Shown in pieces: positions 1 through 11,211 of a stretch of DNA of 64,000 nucleotides (its first letter is position 1; every line of letters begins with the position of its first letter). The notes beneath the pieces were generated by a model. That model was not told the origin of the DNA, made no database searches, and saw only the letters and a list, made by a program, of their open reading frames with translations. The stretch is from NCBI RefSeq assembly GCF_029962835.1, contig NC_080575.1, positions 42,508,336-42,572,335 on the forward strand, written 5' to 3'. The stretch is from Magnolia sinica. Its lineage: Eukaryota > Streptophyta > Magnoliopsida > Magnoliales > Magnoliaceae. A program made the position numbers and the translations under genes.

Positions 1-19
1 AGCCCTTTAAGGAAAGACT

Positions 20-214
20 ATGAGAAAGCTAAACGGTGACATGGGGATAACTTCTGATGCACTGTTTACAAGGGGTACAAATTCTGAACAAGGTACAGGT
101 TCTTCAGGTTTTAGATCCAAATCAAAGGGCAAGGGCAAAGGGAAGGTAAAGTGCTGGAATTGTGGGAAGAAAGGACATGTGAAGAAGGATTGTGAAAATT
201 CTAAATCAAAGTGA
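20..214 (+). pseudogene. gag: copia gag C-terminus with CCHC zinc knuckle
   Basis: A basic Lys/Gly-rich stretch (KSKGKGKGKVK) is followed by a complete CX2CX4HX4C knuckle, CWNCGKKGHVKKDC, encoded at 152-193. This is the nucleic-acid-binding end of a copia gag, which packages the RNA in the virus-like particle. The frame stops at 214 and the protease follows in another frame; in an intact copia element gag-pol is one long frame, so this is a relic. The N-terminal gag is outside the window. Confidence 0.85.
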
Positions 215-295
215 GAAGATTTTGAGGTTTCATACAGGGAGGCCAATGCTGCCACGTCAGATGGATCGAGTAGATGTGATGGTGATGTTTTATCT

Positions 296-765
296 GTGTC
301 TTCGCTCAGATGGCCATACGATGATCGCAAGGACGAGTGGATGCTAAACACAGGGGTATCTTTTCACATGACTCCTCATCGAAGTTGGTTCACCAGTTAC
401 AAGGAGTGCGATGGTGAACATGTATTTATGGGCAATGACATGCCTGTAATGTTGTGGCTATTGGTTCAGTGCACATCAGGATGTTTGATGGGGTGGTGCG
501 TATCTTAACTGATGTTAGGCACGTTCCTGATTTGAAGTAGAATCTGATTTCTCTTAGTATGCTTGAGGTAAAAGGATGCAAGTACACAGGTATTGATGGT
601 GCTTTTAAAGTATCTAAGGGGGCACAGGTAATCATGAAAGGGCAATGACTCGGTAACATGTGCAGGTTGATCGAAAGCACTTCAAAAGGTAGAGCTGTAG
701 TGGATGTATTGGATTCCACCTCTGCACGTGTGTGGTACACTAGGCATGGCCACATGAGTGGGCAG
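296..765 (+). pseudogene. pol: copia protease and GAG-pre-integrase remnant
   Basis: The peptide DEWMLNTGVSFHMTPHRSWF (from 332) matches the start of copia proteases, which read W-I/M-L-D-S-G-C-S-x-H-M-T. The catalytic DSG/DTG here is NTG, so the key aspartate is replaced and the enzyme would be dead. Further on, 'LISLSMLEVKGCKYTG' near 545-590 and 'VWYTRHGHMS' near 730-760 correspond to the region before the integrase (LWHxRLGHMS). Stops and frame changes separate the pieces. Confidence 0.75.
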
Positions 766-988
766 GGCAGGAAGGCTGAGACACGTGGATAGGGGTACAG
801 AGCAAGTGGAGCAGCCACCTGTGGAAAGAATCACACTGTATGATCGCAGGATATCGGTGAGGTACATGGACAACTCCAATATCGCAGGGGATTCCTCTTC
901 TATTCGGATGGTTTTAGGTGAGCCTGGTGCTGAGAAGTATAAGGTGACTATGGGCAATGTGATGAATTTGTTATACCAGATCGACATA

Positions 989-1985
989 TAGGAGCGGGTG
1001 GAGCTTCAAGTGGGTCGGAGAGTGGTTGGATGCAAGTGGATCTTCAAGAGGATACAACATAGATACAGGGTGAGGTTGGTAGCGAAGGGTTATGCTCAGA
1101 GAGAAGGGATCGACTTCTCAGAGATATTCACGCCGACAGTATAGCAGGTGTCTATTAGATCCGTAATTGGCGTTGGTTGGCCAATGTGATCTTGACCTAG
1201 AAGGATGGATGTAGAGTCTGCACTTCTGTAAGGGAAAGTGAAGAGCAGATATACATGAAGAAACTAAAGCAGTTCGAAGTTAAAGAAGCTGAGAAAAGAC
1301 TTTGCAGGAGGTCGTGGTTCGACTTGTCTCTTAGGCAGTGGGTTGATTCCTTTATGGTGAGTCAGGAATTGATGACATAAAAATCGCCAATTATGACATG
1401 TCTAAAATCAATGTACTGAAGACTCGGTTAAGTGAGACATTCGGGATGAAGGATCAGGGGGCTGTAAAGATGGTTCTCAGCGTTGAGATTAAAAAAGGAG
1501 TAGGCTTTGATAATCACAGGAGGAATACCTTATGTGTAGGTATTAATTAAGGATGTGATGGACTAGGTAAAGCCGGAGAGCGTTCCCTACGCATCTCTCC
1601 TCAAGTTTTCCTCAGGACGTGTCCCAAAACAGATGAAGAAAAGCAGGATATCTCATGAGCCTTATTCGAATGCGGTTGGCAGTGTATGCCAGGGTCTGGA
1701 TTATATCGGTTATTTCATAGGCTATCAGTGTTGTGAGCAAGTACCACGACAAGCAATATTAGGTAGCAGTGAGATAGTAAGAAGACTACATCTTTTCTTT
1801 TAGGAAGATAAGAGAAAAGGTGGTTGAACACATGGATTTTGATCCGGAAGACATGCTCACCTAGATCGTTCCTGCAGAGAAGTTCAAGTTCTGTGTAACT
1901 TCTCTGAGCTTGGCGATGGTAGAAAAGAAGGACGAAGTGTGCACGAGAAGCTATGATGTGATGTAAAAATAACAGAAGAGGACAA
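989..1985 (+). pseudogene. pol: copia reverse transcriptase / RNase H remnant
   Basis: Translation from about 990 gives 'RRVVGCKWIFKR' then 'VRLVAKGYAQREGIDFSEIF', the well-known start of copia reverse transcriptase (GCKWVFK...RLVAKGYxQxxGIDYxExFSPV). Later fragments (for example 'GAVKMVLSVEIKK' near 1460-1500 and 'PESVPYASLL' near 1575-1605) match the distal RT. Several stops are present and I cannot see the YVDD box. The last part before the polypurine tract is the expected place of RNase H but is too eroded to delimit. Confidence 0.75.
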
Positions 1986-2066
1986 GGAGCTACATGGTTG
2001 AAGATTGAAGACATGGTGGAGATTGTTGCACTTAATGTCTTAAATCTTGGATTTTTTTTTGGTATG

Positions 2067-2250
2067 CTCGATCGGTCGAGAGCCTGGCACGACCAGTCGA
2101 GGGAGCTGCTCGACCGATCTTGGCCTGCTCGACTCAAAGTCCAGCGAGCTTATTATTTGGGTGTCCGGGGCACTCGATCGGTCGAGGGGATGGCACGACC
2201 GGTCGAGGGGGTCCCTCGACCAGTCGAGCAGTCTGCACGACCAGTTGAGG
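2067..2250 (+). repeat. palindromic CTCGAYCGGTCGAG repeats in U3 of the copia LTR
   Basis: At least seven near-copies of a short palindrome (CTCGATCGGTCGAG, CGACCAGTCGAG, CTCGACCGATC, CGACCGGTCGAG and variants) lie within about 180 bases, separated by short spacers such as 'agcctggcac' and 'gggatggcac'. The cluster sits upstream of the TATA box, where LTR enhancers lie. No regulator can be named from the sequence. Confidence 0.7.
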
Positions 2251-2335
2251 TTACATAAATTCATTTCCGGATTTGATGCGGACTACGAAAATTTGAGTCG
2301 GTTTTCGCAAGGATGCGAAAGGGAAGTTGCCTAAA

Positions 2336-2346
2336 CTATAAATAGG
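2336..2346 (+). promoter_or_regulatory. TATA box of the copia LTR
   Basis: CTATAAATAGG lies 312 bases into the LTR, at the expected U3/R border, and is followed by a T/G-rich leader. It would start the retrotransposon RNA; in a 3' LTR it would instead read out into the flanking gypsy gag. Confidence 0.6.
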
Positions 2347-2645
2347 TGTCCCTAAGGCTTTTCTAGGCGATTGGGAAATAATTCTAAGGCTTCCTAAAGG
2401 TATTTTAAAGGGTTCTGGGGTTATTAAAGGGTGTAGCAAGTGTGAGATTTGAGATTGTTTGAATCGGGTAAGTGCTCTCTCTTTGTAATTTATGCTTTCG
2501 TAGTGGAATTCTGCCACTTTGTGCGGTGGTTTTTTCTGGCAAGGGTTTTCCACGTTAAATCTACGTGTTCTCTAGTGTGCTTGGTGCCATTCAATTACTA
2601 TCCTAGATATAGATCTGTGTGATTCCGCAGGCCAAAATCCCAACA

Positions 2646-3196
2646 AGTCCTTCCATCTTTTCTAACATTCGTGAAAGTGCTCACCCTCTTTTTGCGTGAA
2701 ATTTGTAATTTCTCTGCGAAGAGAATTAGTTTTGTGAATAGGGAAGAACTTATTGAAGAACTTCTTAGACAGTTGGTCCCATGTAGTGATAGACCTAACT
2801 TCTAGAGAATTCAACAATGCTTTGCCTTATCCTTCAGAAAAAAGAAAAAAGGCGCAAGGAGATCGAATCATCTGAAAAGTTTTGGAACCTAAATGTAGAG
2901 AAAATGTCTAGGAATTCTTTCACATGATGATATGGGTCTTCCTTATCTAAACCATAGAAGGAAGGCAACAATTGTATGACCCCAGGTTTAAGTTCAAAAT
3001 GTGTTGCCGTGGTGGCTGGCAACACTATGCATGAAGGCGCATTAAATTGGACAGACGCTTAATAGTCCCTAAGAGCTTTAATTCCGTTCTCGTCCCCCAT
3101 TTCAAATAGAATGTTTCTAAATCTTCTACAAAATGTTCTTTCTATTTTAGGATCAAAAGGTGCTAGTTCTATATTCAGAGATCTATGTCCTAACAT
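2646..3196 (-). pseudogene. gag: gypsy gag, N-terminal part, cut by the copia insertion
   Basis: The frame opens with MLGHRSLNIELAPFDPKIER (start codon 3196-3194) and has one stop in the first third. It then contains 'FELKPGVIQLLPSFYGLDKE' followed by 'DPYHHVKEF', the hallmark of plant Ty3/gypsy gag of the Athila/Tat group. It continues in another frame through 'SITTWDQLSKKFFNKFFPIH' and 'ITNFTQKEGEHFHEC', the Retrotrans_gag fold (PF03732). The protein is broken at 2645 by the copia LTR, so the knuckle and pol are missing here. Confidence 0.8.
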
Positions 3197-3563
3197 AAAT
3201 TGAGTTTTTGAGATGTAGGAAAGAAAGCTAAACTAAGATGCAACCTAAGAAAAATAAAACTAGAACTAAAAATCACGAATTCCTAAATGCAAATGAAACT
3301 AATATGCAAAATCAAGATAAAACTATGTAAACAAAAATTGGAGGAAAGAACCTAGAAAAAGAGATGCTTAATTTTCAAAGACTTGGGAGCTCCTATTTCA
3401 CTCCGAAGACCTTTTTCTTCCAGCTTCCTTCCCTAATACCAGTAGAAAACAAAGAAAAAAAATAAAGTAAATTTCTTAAAAATTGTGAAATGATGTAAGA
3501 AAAAAAAACTAAAGATACGAATTATGATAAGTGAGACTCGTAAATCCTATTGGACTGAAATAG

Positions 3564-3580
3564 TCCCTAGCAATGGCACA
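3564..3580 (-). other. primer binding site of the Athila-like element
   Basis: On the minus strand the sequence reads TGTGCCATTGCTAGGGA. This resembles TGGCGCCGTTGCCGGGGA, complementary to the 3' end of plant tRNA-Asp and usual for this group; the mismatches are mostly C-to-T or G-to-A transitions. It lies 7 bases inside the LTR end. Confidence 0.65.
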
Positions 3581-3587
3581 AAAAACT

Positions 3588-4480
3588 TGTTGTTCTCTTT
3601 AAACCAACTTGATTTAAATTAATTTTAAATTCGCAAGTATACAAATCGGGTGTAGACACGACACGTATTATGAGATCATTCCCATGAGGACTGGTTGTCA
3701 CAATTAGGATTCTTCTTAACTAATCCAACAAATAGTTTAGCTAATGATTAAGTAAAATAATAGAAATCAATGAAAAATAACTGAAAATGAGAAGGGAAAT
3801 TCACTCCAGAAGAATACTAGGATTTTTGAATCCACCCCTAATTATCCTAACCCTTGTTTTAGTTGTTGATTCACCCTATTTCAGATTGACATAAATTTAA
3901 TAAATAAAGCACAATATGCATCCTTGTCTAGGCACACATGATGTATAATTTCCTGGAAGCACAATTGAGTTTTCCCTTAACAGTAATTGTCCCTAATGCA
4001 TGTACATTAACGATCATGTATATACAAATATTAAGAATTAATCAAATCGCTTTAATCTACATCCATAATCTACTATCTTGATTATGAATCACAGACAATG
4101 AAATTAGGAAAAATCTTGAGAATCACATCTTTGCATCTACGTTTAGGCATGAATAGATGTAAATTCCTATATCTTGTTTTGTAGGGAAACCTGTTCATGG
4201 TCAGACACAAGTACTCCTGGTATAAGATTCCAAAGAACATCCACTTCTAGACTTTGGGCAAGCTCATAAATTGAAGAAGTATGGAATTTGCATTTGAACA
4301 TACTAAAGAAATAAATAAATCAATCAATTTCAAATGAAATCAACAATCAACAAGAATTATTCAAATTAGGGGCTTCATCTCGGCCCTAGTTAAGAAATGA
4401 GAAATTCATGGGGTGGACACAATCGATAGGACACACATCCTAACACAACCTCTAATCTTTTAGCTTCAAACCTTTGATTT
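3588..4480 (-). repeat. 5' LTR of the Athila-like element (outer end uncertain)
   Basis: The plus strand starts TGTTGTTCTC next to the primer site, which is the CA end of the LTR on the minus strand. The sequence is AT-rich, without frames, and includes a segment near 4360-4420 (GGGGCTTCATCTCGGCCC) of the sort seen in long plant gypsy LTRs. I could not find the outer TG end or a second LTR, so the right border is a guess. Confidence 0.5.
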
Positions 4481-4499
4481 CTTTCGATCTCTGTGGTGA

Positions 4500-5214
4500 A
4501 TTCATCACCTCCAACACTAGCAAAGCAACCTCTCCCCCCCAGAGGAGATGATTTCCCATGGCTTTATAGCCGTTTCAATCTCCCAAACCCTCCAACAACA
4601 GCTTCATCCTTCGTCCCTCAAGAGGAGATGGAAATTCCCTCCTCTTTCCTCTCTTGGTTGAAAACCCCCAAAACGGCAACCCCTCGTTTCTTCCTTTTCT
4701 TTTTCTCTTTTTTACTTGTGACTTGTGTGGACAGTCGCACGCAACATACATCCAGACTATCCAATCATCAGCTGCACACACCATACATCCAGATTGTCCA
4801 TTCAGCAGCTGCATGCACCATATTTCAGCACATTGTTTCTCTTTTTTTATTTCCCAATTCGTGCTGACCATGGGAGTCACATGTACACAAGATCCAACCT
4901 GTTTAATGAGTGGGCCTTGTCGTGAATAAGACTTGGTTTCGAAATTAGGTATCTAGATATAAAGTGGTTCAAATCAATCCATACATGTCCAATATACATG
5001 TGTGGCCAACATGATCTCGAGGTAATAGTGCATAAAGATGGATCCATCCATTTATTTTTAGGACCTGACAGAATTCCACAGTCTACATTGGATAGGCTTC
5101 TAAGGGTTGGACACAACTTCATGGATCAACTGGACCACAAATTTGGGAGAGGTACATTCTTCTGCATCTTTTTCGTATTTTCACATCATCTTCCATTATT
5201 TGCAAGAATCATCA
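4500..5214. other. unassigned sequence with a short tandem duplication
   Basis: No credible gene. A unit of about 37 bases starting CATACATCCAGA is present twice in tandem (about 4744-4818) with several changes. The rest is low-complexity pyrimidine-rich DNA (4690-4720) and unrecognised sequence. Part may still belong to the neighbouring LTR. Confidence 0.4.
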
Positions 5215-5792
5215 TAATCACAAAATCAGATTTAATTAGGCTAAGATAAGATACCAACAGGCCTAACTTTTGGATTATAACTATCAATATTTCATGTATA
5301 TTAGTCACAAAAACCTGGATGAAGGGACCACACAAATATCGGCTTGATCCCAAAATTTTGTGGGTCACAAGAAGTTTTTAATGGTTAATCACCACTGTTT
5401 CTTGTTGTGTGGTCCACCTGAGCTTTGGATCTGCTCCATTCTGGAATCATACCCTAAAATGAGTTGTAAAAATGGATTGACGACATGAATATAAAGCACA
5501 TACACTGTGGCCCCTACAATCAGGGATCATCGAAGCTACGCCCAGATGCACCCATGTCCAAAATGGGAGCGGATTGGTTAGGATTTATTGACTTAAGGTG
5601 TTACCTTGACAGGGCGCAGATAAGGTGCTACCCCGATAACAGCTTAACGGGTGTTATCCTTGCCATAGGGCCCACCTTGATGATATGTTTTATATCCACT
5701 TTGTCTATTCATTTTTCCAGCCCATTTTAGAACAAAATCCCAAAAATTAAGCATATCCAAATATCATGTGGACCACACCACAAGAAATAATG
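5215..5792. repeat. R1 dispersed repeat, left portion(s), split by TE-C
   Basis: Contains the phrases shared with other sites in the window: 'ggatgaaggg' and 'tgatcccaaaattttgtggg', then 'aatcaccactgtttcttgtt' with 'gtggtccacctgagctttgg'. A second start with 'agggcccaccttgatgatat' and 'atgtggaccacaccacaaga' runs up to the TE-C insertion. Such inverted-repeat non-coding units look like MITEs. The sequence resumes at 12097 on the other side of TE-C. Confidence 0.55.
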
Positions 5793-6757
5793 TGTTTCGA
5801 CCAGAAACAAAAAGCATTTGATTTGGGGAATTATCTCACTCAATAATGACAAAAGAAATAACTAAGAGAACAATCATCGAATTTATTCATTCTGAGTTCT
5901 TTGCGTCCTTTTAATACTCTGATTCTGAGATAAAATTTCTAGAAAATACAAAAGTTCAAGTATTGAATAGGCTCAAATATAAATTTCGGCAGCATTCCAG
6001 CTCATATCAGTCATGTCTCCATGGGAGATGAGTTGTGTGAAATTTTCGTGTACTTTGTCCCTCATTGACATGATAAAGGAGTGTTAAGATTCCTTTGGAA
6101 CATCTGAGTTGGCCCAAAGACTTGTGAAAATGTAGCATAGTGCAGCCTCAAAGAGTACCCACGCAACTCCTCCATGAGTTGCATGAGTCGAGGAGTTACC
6201 CGAGCCGGCGCAACTCTCCAGGAGTAGTGCGGCCAGGCCTTCTGCGCTCTACACTCCCTCTCCCTCTCTCCATCTCCAGTACCTGTCAGAGACACTGGTC
6301 TTCCAAACATCCGATCCTGCAAATGAGGGGGTAGGGGGAATTTATAGGCTTCCGCACGTGTGGACCCTCGAATCTTGTGTCGTGGACCCCACTTCGCATC
6401 ATTATGTGTCTCAACACAACCGTCCCAATGACAAATTTCATGCACCCGCGCAAGTGGGATGAGTTGTGCGGGTCCGCGCTACTCCTTGATTCTGCGGAAC
6501 TCCATTCTCCCGCTTAACTTGAAGCTTCTGCAATTTTCTCCTCACGTAACTCGTGATCGGTGCAACTCGCTTCCAGTGTAACTTAAATCTTCTGTAATCT
6601 ACTCCCCGTGCAACTTATGATCTGGCAACTTGATGCCCTTCTTCTTTCTTCTTCTGGCCCTTTCTTCTTTGTCTTTGATATCTTCTCTTCTGTCAAAATT
6701 TTTGTGTACTTAATAATGTACAATGAGAACTTTCATATACATTTTTATGCACCAACA
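5793..6757 (-). repeat. TE-C 3' LTR
   Basis: 965 bp, TG...CA ends. It is collinear with 11212-12091 apart from many transitions and an extra segment near 6440-6600. On the minus strand GCCTATAAATTCCCCCTA (around 6335-6352) is a TATA box, conserved in the other LTR as GCCTATAAATACCCCC. Confidence 0.85.
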
Positions 6758-9700
6758 AATGCCCCCTCGATCCTTCTTTGATTTGTATACAAAATCAAAT
6801 GAAGGATCGATCTTCTTTTGCACAAAAATCCTTTCCCAGCAAAGGACTCTTCATGAATGTAGAGCTGATTACATATCAAACAAGGATCGCTTGAACGGAG
6901 AACCTCAGCAGTCGCGTTCAAATGGAAGCGGTCAAAGGACGACTGGATGATCAGGCTCGGCCGAAAGATTGAATGATCATACTCGAACGGAAGACTGAAT
7001 AATCGCACTCGAACAGAAGACTGAATGTCCCAGTCAGAAGCACCGAGTGAATGCTTTAATAGGGAGGATAATGCAGTAACAAAAGCACTCTGTCTTCATA
7101 GCGGTCAATCAGATAGAACGCCTTCCTACGAACAGAGCTACAATTGCATCCTCCACAGTTTTAACTTCCTTATTCGCACAATTCTCTTTTCATTGAAACT
7201 TGCCACTGTAACAGTTATGGCGATCCATGTTTGTGTAACTTGATCAGAGAACTATCTTTCAATGCTGCTCCTGCTGCAACAATCTCTTCGATCAACTCCA
7301 ACAACTCTTTCTTTGAACTCCGTGGCTAGGTAATTATTCTTTAATGCTGCTCCTACTACAACAATCTCTTTGATTATTTTCTTTATTTATAATCTGCATA
7401 ATCCAAGATTTCGAATGGTAATCTTTCCTGCCAAATTAATCTGAATTAGTATCTTAAGATATCATAATTTTTTAATTTAGTTTTATGAAGTATTGATAAT
7501 TGTGAAACAAATCGAAAGCTTTTAAAATAATTGTAATATTTGCAATATGATGATGATTTAGTCATTCCATCTCTGTGCTTGTCAGCGTGCTTTGCATTGC
7601 ATTTGTTGCAATCATTACTCATTATATCGTACTTTTAGAGATGTCATTTCTGGCTCTAAAAGTTCAATCACTGAGTCTTTTCTAGTTTGTACTCGTTAGC
7701 ATTTCTTCATAAACTGGCTAAGAGTGTATTTTCCTTGGACCTTTTGCTGATTCAGAAAAATAAAGAACACTTCTTTTCATTTACTAACTTTCTGGAGGAT
7801 ATAGAAGTTATCGACAATGATTCCATCTCTTTTGGCGAACATTCGTTCCTTGTCTTCATCAGGTCCATTACTCTTCCATTAAAAGAAGGTAACAAGTTCT
7901 GGTGAGAACCATATTATCCCAGCTGATCATATAGTTGGAGAGCAATTTTGAATGTCAATAGTGGATCTCGCTTCATAATTCGTACTTCTTATTGCTGGAT
8001 GTGTTGGTGTGCCCAGTAGACTATGCCATACATGTTCTTCCGCCGCATGTAAGAAATTATTAGAAAGACCAAGGTATAGGATTTCTTTAAAGAGACAGAT
8101 TATGCCCCCCCTGTTTAGGTGCATATTCTTCCGCCGCATGTAAGAAATTTTTAGAAAGACCAAGGTATAGAATTTCTTTGGAAGATAATAATTGTGAAGC
8201 AAAGCATGCTGCTGCTCTTGAAAGATGAATAACACTCAATGTTCCTTTAAGGAATTAAAAGAATATATCTGAGTCATCAAGCCGTCCGGAAGAAAATAAT
8301 AATTCTTTGCTATTTTATTCTCTGTCGCTTTTGAGGATTATGTGAGATAATATTTCTTCATCGTTAAGAAGGCAAGAGACAGAAAGTGCCCGCGGCTCTT
8401 ATCGGAAGGATAAATATACTTTTTGTCTGAACACATTTTGACTGGACATGTCCTGACATGACTAGAATTAACTCAACTTAACTTGACTATACTGAACCTG
8501 ACTTGACTGAACTTGACTGGACTGGACACTTTCACACACAGTTTAAGCTCTTAAGTAGTTGGAGCGATCACAGTTTAAGCTCGTAAGTAGTTAGAGTGAT
8601 CACAGTTTAGACTCATAAGTAGTTGAAGTTGGTCTTACACGAATGACCGCTGTAACTCTCTAGAGTTCGTGGGCTTATCGCGGCCGGGGAGTTCACAAAC
8701 TGCGATCTATCAGAGGGGCCCAGTGAAGCTACTGGGGCAGTGAACTCAATAGGATTACGCACAGGGTTGGCCACAGTAACTCTCTAGAGTTTGCGGGGCA
8801 CAGAAGGCTACCGTGGGGTACCAAATCCAAGGCCGTCAGTCCATTAATGAGGGGTCATCTTGCTTCAGAGACCTATCATCTTGCTTCAGAGACCTGCCCT
8901 CATACGTTACTGCTGAAATCAAGCTAGGGATCTGGGGAGTTATCCTGCTTCAGAGACTCACTTTTCCTTCGTCTGCAATGTCAGACCCATTCACGAGGGG
9001 GCGTTCTCTGGCCACCCAGGTGACGCTGCTTGAAGTTGTACAGATGACATAGGTCACCGCCCGTATGGGTGTGCGTGATGCTCTCTTTGGGCTTTTTTAG
9101 GCCACAGGCAACACTACTACTCGTATAGTTCTGCCATATCACCATCGCTAATAATGATAAACCTTATGCGTATTCATCTTCATAACGGCGTCTTTCTTGC
9201 TGTCATACATGATAGATCGTCATTACTGTTGTGACCCTTGTATTTGGATTTATAAGCTTATTCTGCTACGGCAAATGATGAACTGGCCTCATTGGGATAA
9301 TGAATTGAAATTAATATATCGCGCTTGCTGATGATAGTTAACAAAATCTTATGGTTAAAATGGTATATCAGCTTGGCGGTGCTATTAATTTCAATAAATT
9401 TAAATAATAAAATGGCCTCGCATCATTATCATGATAATAGTAATTACAGCTTTTGACAATTTGACGATAGTCACTGGTGCTTCGATAATAATCATTTGAC
9501 GATTGGCAATGGCGATAATCATTGACGTACCTGAAAACTTGTATTTATTCATATAGAAAGAGGAATACATTCTATAGTTTTTTATTACCTGCCTTGCCCC
9601 CATTTGATTTTGAAGGTATTGTGCCGATACCTTTTGAAGCCAAAATCACCGCCCTCCATGAATTGGCTTATTGTTGACAAACTAAATATGTGTGTGCCGA

Positions 9701-10419
9701 TGCCCATTTATGCCTCTAATGAAGAGTGCTTTTGTTGCAATTTCATATCTTTCATCTCATTTGCTTCTTTATCGGGGCATTTAGGCTGCAATACCCCTGT
9801 TTGTCTATTACTGGGCATCAGCTCATCACATGAAGCCTGTCATCATCTTCAAATACAGATGCCCCCAGAATTTTCTTTTGATTGATGAACTGCTTTACCG
9901 GTTCATTGTTTTGGTGGTCAACAGAAGTCAGATCTTCCAGATCGACTCTTCTGACAGATGTCACTGACAATCCACTTACGGATGTCATATTTACAACTGC
10001 CTTTCGACGTTGTTCATCGTCTTTTTTCAGGATTATTTCTCCTTGCCTTATCATCCTTTGTAATATATTTTTTCAATGTGAAGCCATCTTCTGCTGATAC
10101 CTTAAGCAGCAATGGTAATGATAATAATTCCTTTCTTTAGTCATTTTAGCTTCTTCTGGATATCTTAGTGAAGGTAACCTGATGGTTCCAGCAGCTAGTA
10201 ATTGCTCCATCATTGGCAACACATCCTCTCTATCAAATGCATACTCTCCATGTGAGTCTTATGACTGTCGTCGCTTATCGTTCTTATGGTCCCTTCGCCG
10301 ATCTGAGTCTTCTCTTCCCTTCGTTTCTCTCTCATCACGGAAGGTGTTTTTTTTTGGCCAACAACATCACTACTGTGCTGTTTGACCCTCTTTTTTCGGT
10401 TCTAACTTGGAAGGCTGAC
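6758..10419. other. TE-C internal region without recognisable coding sequence
   Basis: No pol motif on either strand. Several local duplications are visible: 'actcgaac(g/a)gaagactgaat' units around 6965-7025; a 91-bp-spaced duplication of 'cttccgccgcatgtaagaaa' at 8038 and 8129; 'acttgact'-type repeats at 8455-8520; three copies of a roughly 37-bp unit 'cacagttta(a/g)(g/a)ctc' at 8537-8635; and doubled 'cttgcttcagagacct' at 8868-8900. A minus-strand frame at 9818-10054 (MIRQGEIILKKDDEQRRKAV) may be a gag C-terminal relic but is not certain. Confidence 0.5.
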
Positions 10420-10542
10420 ATCTTTTTAGTCATCAGCTCAAGTGCATGCGCCTTGGTCGCCAAGTCTGGAAAGTCCTTATATTGGTGCTAGTAAGTCCGA
10501 ATGCAATCCTTGTCTCCATAGAGCTTTGACACATTTTCATCT

Positions 10543-10583
<41 letters not shown>

Positions 10584-10880
10584 AGGTAATTGCCGGCATG
10601 ATGCTCCCAAGGTCTTCCACTTGTTGATGAATTTCTCCACAGACTCTTTGTCTTACAGATGCTAACTCCGCATTGCTAACATCATGGTCCGATGAAAAGA
10701 AATTTGACATAAATGCATCCTACATCTGTTCCCAAGTTTGTATTGATTCTGGGGCCAGGCTGGAGTACCATCAGAATGCTTTCCCCGTTAAGGAAAACCC
10801 AAATAGAAGTAAGCAATATTGGGGAGACTGTTATGACCCCTACAGTAGCTTGGAATTTGTCTTTCCTGTTTGATGCAAAC
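10420..10880 (-). pseudogene. gag: TE-C gag remnant (Retrotrans_gag type)
   Basis: On the minus strand one frame gives 'FGFSLTGKAF' and 'DAFMSNFFSSDHDVSNAELA'; after a frame change it gives 'ESVEKFINKWKTLGASCRQL', then 'QMKMCQSSMETRIAFGL'. This is the usual gag order: LTGKAxxWYxSLP, then a W-x(5)-F block, then (E)SVxxFINKWK and a MC motif. Between 'LPEE' and 'QMKMC' a (GA)n microsatellite has inserted an Arg-Glu run. At least one frameshift and several stops make it non-functional. Confidence 0.75.
10545..10581. repeat. (TC)18 microsatellite inside the TE-C gag
   Basis: An uninterrupted TC run of about 37 bases lies within the gag remnant. Read on the minus strand it is (GA)n and would encode alternating Arg-Glu, keeping the frame on both sides. 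Confidence 0.9.
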
Positions 10881-11190
10881 TGCTCTTGCTGGGCCGAGGG
10901 TTGTTCAAGGGCATACTTAACTACAAATCCTATTGGTATGAAGTAGATTGTTTCTCTTTCCAAGATTGCCATTTCTCTTGAAATTTATAGCTTGGATATG
11001 TACATTGTTTGTAATTTTCTTTGTCAGAGAACATATACAACATTGATTAGTATTCGTTTACAAACATATTCTATCCCGGAGATGAAAGAAAGGATGTTCC
11101 TACCGAGAGTCGCTATTTTGGCGCCTTATAGGACGCCAAACAATGATGAAATTCTCTAAGTCATTTTTAAGTCAATATTAAGTAAGATAA

Positions 11191-11208
11191 TCCCCAGTGG
11201 AGTTGCCA
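11191..11208 (-). other. TE-C primer binding site
   Basis: On the minus strand TGGCAACTCCACTGGGGA begins 3 bases inside the LTR end. It resembles TGGCGACTCCGCTGGGGA, the site seen in Ogre/Tat-like elements and thought to pair with tRNA-Arg; the two differences are both G-to-A. It sets the minus orientation of TE-C. Confidence 0.7.
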
Positions 11209-11211
11209 TTT

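Larger units (their letters stand above)
1..2645 (+). mobile_element. Ty1/copia retrotransposon, 3' part, decayed (left end outside window)
   Basis: The order gag zinc knuckle, protease, pre-integrase motif, reverse transcriptase remnant, polypurine tract and 3' LTR is that of a Ty1/copia element (Tork/Tnt1-like by its motifs). Almost the whole integrase is missing: the pre-integrase motif near 735-765 is followed within about 250 bases by the start of reverse transcriptase at 989. The polypurine stretch at 2011-2023 (ATGGTGGAGA type) abuts the LTR. The right end is joined directly to a gypsy gag on the other strand, so this copy inserted into that gag. The matching target duplication would lie left of the window. 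Confidence 0.85.
2024..2645 (+). repeat. copia 3' LTR
   Basis: The segment begins TGTTGCAC right after a purine tract (GACATGGTGGAGAT) and ends AATCCCAACA, giving the TG...CA ends and the inverted TGTTG/CAACA termini of a copia LTR, 622 bp long. It holds a TATA box at 2336-2346 and a cluster of palindromic CTCGACCGGTCGAG-like motifs in the U3 part. The next base belongs to the host gypsy gag. Confidence 0.85.
2646..4480 (-). mobile_element. Athila-like Ty3/gypsy element, 5' part (LTR, primer site, gag), host of the copia insertion
   Basis: Reading leftwards on the minus strand there is an LTR end (…GAGAACAACA), a primer binding site, a leader of about 370 bases and then a gag that runs into the copia 3' LTR at 2645. 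The gag and primer site match the type of TE-B (29028-38719) but the LTR does not, so this is a different family of the same broad group. Its pol and 3' LTR must lie left of the window, beyond the copia element. The right end of the LTR is not clear. Confidence 0.7.
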
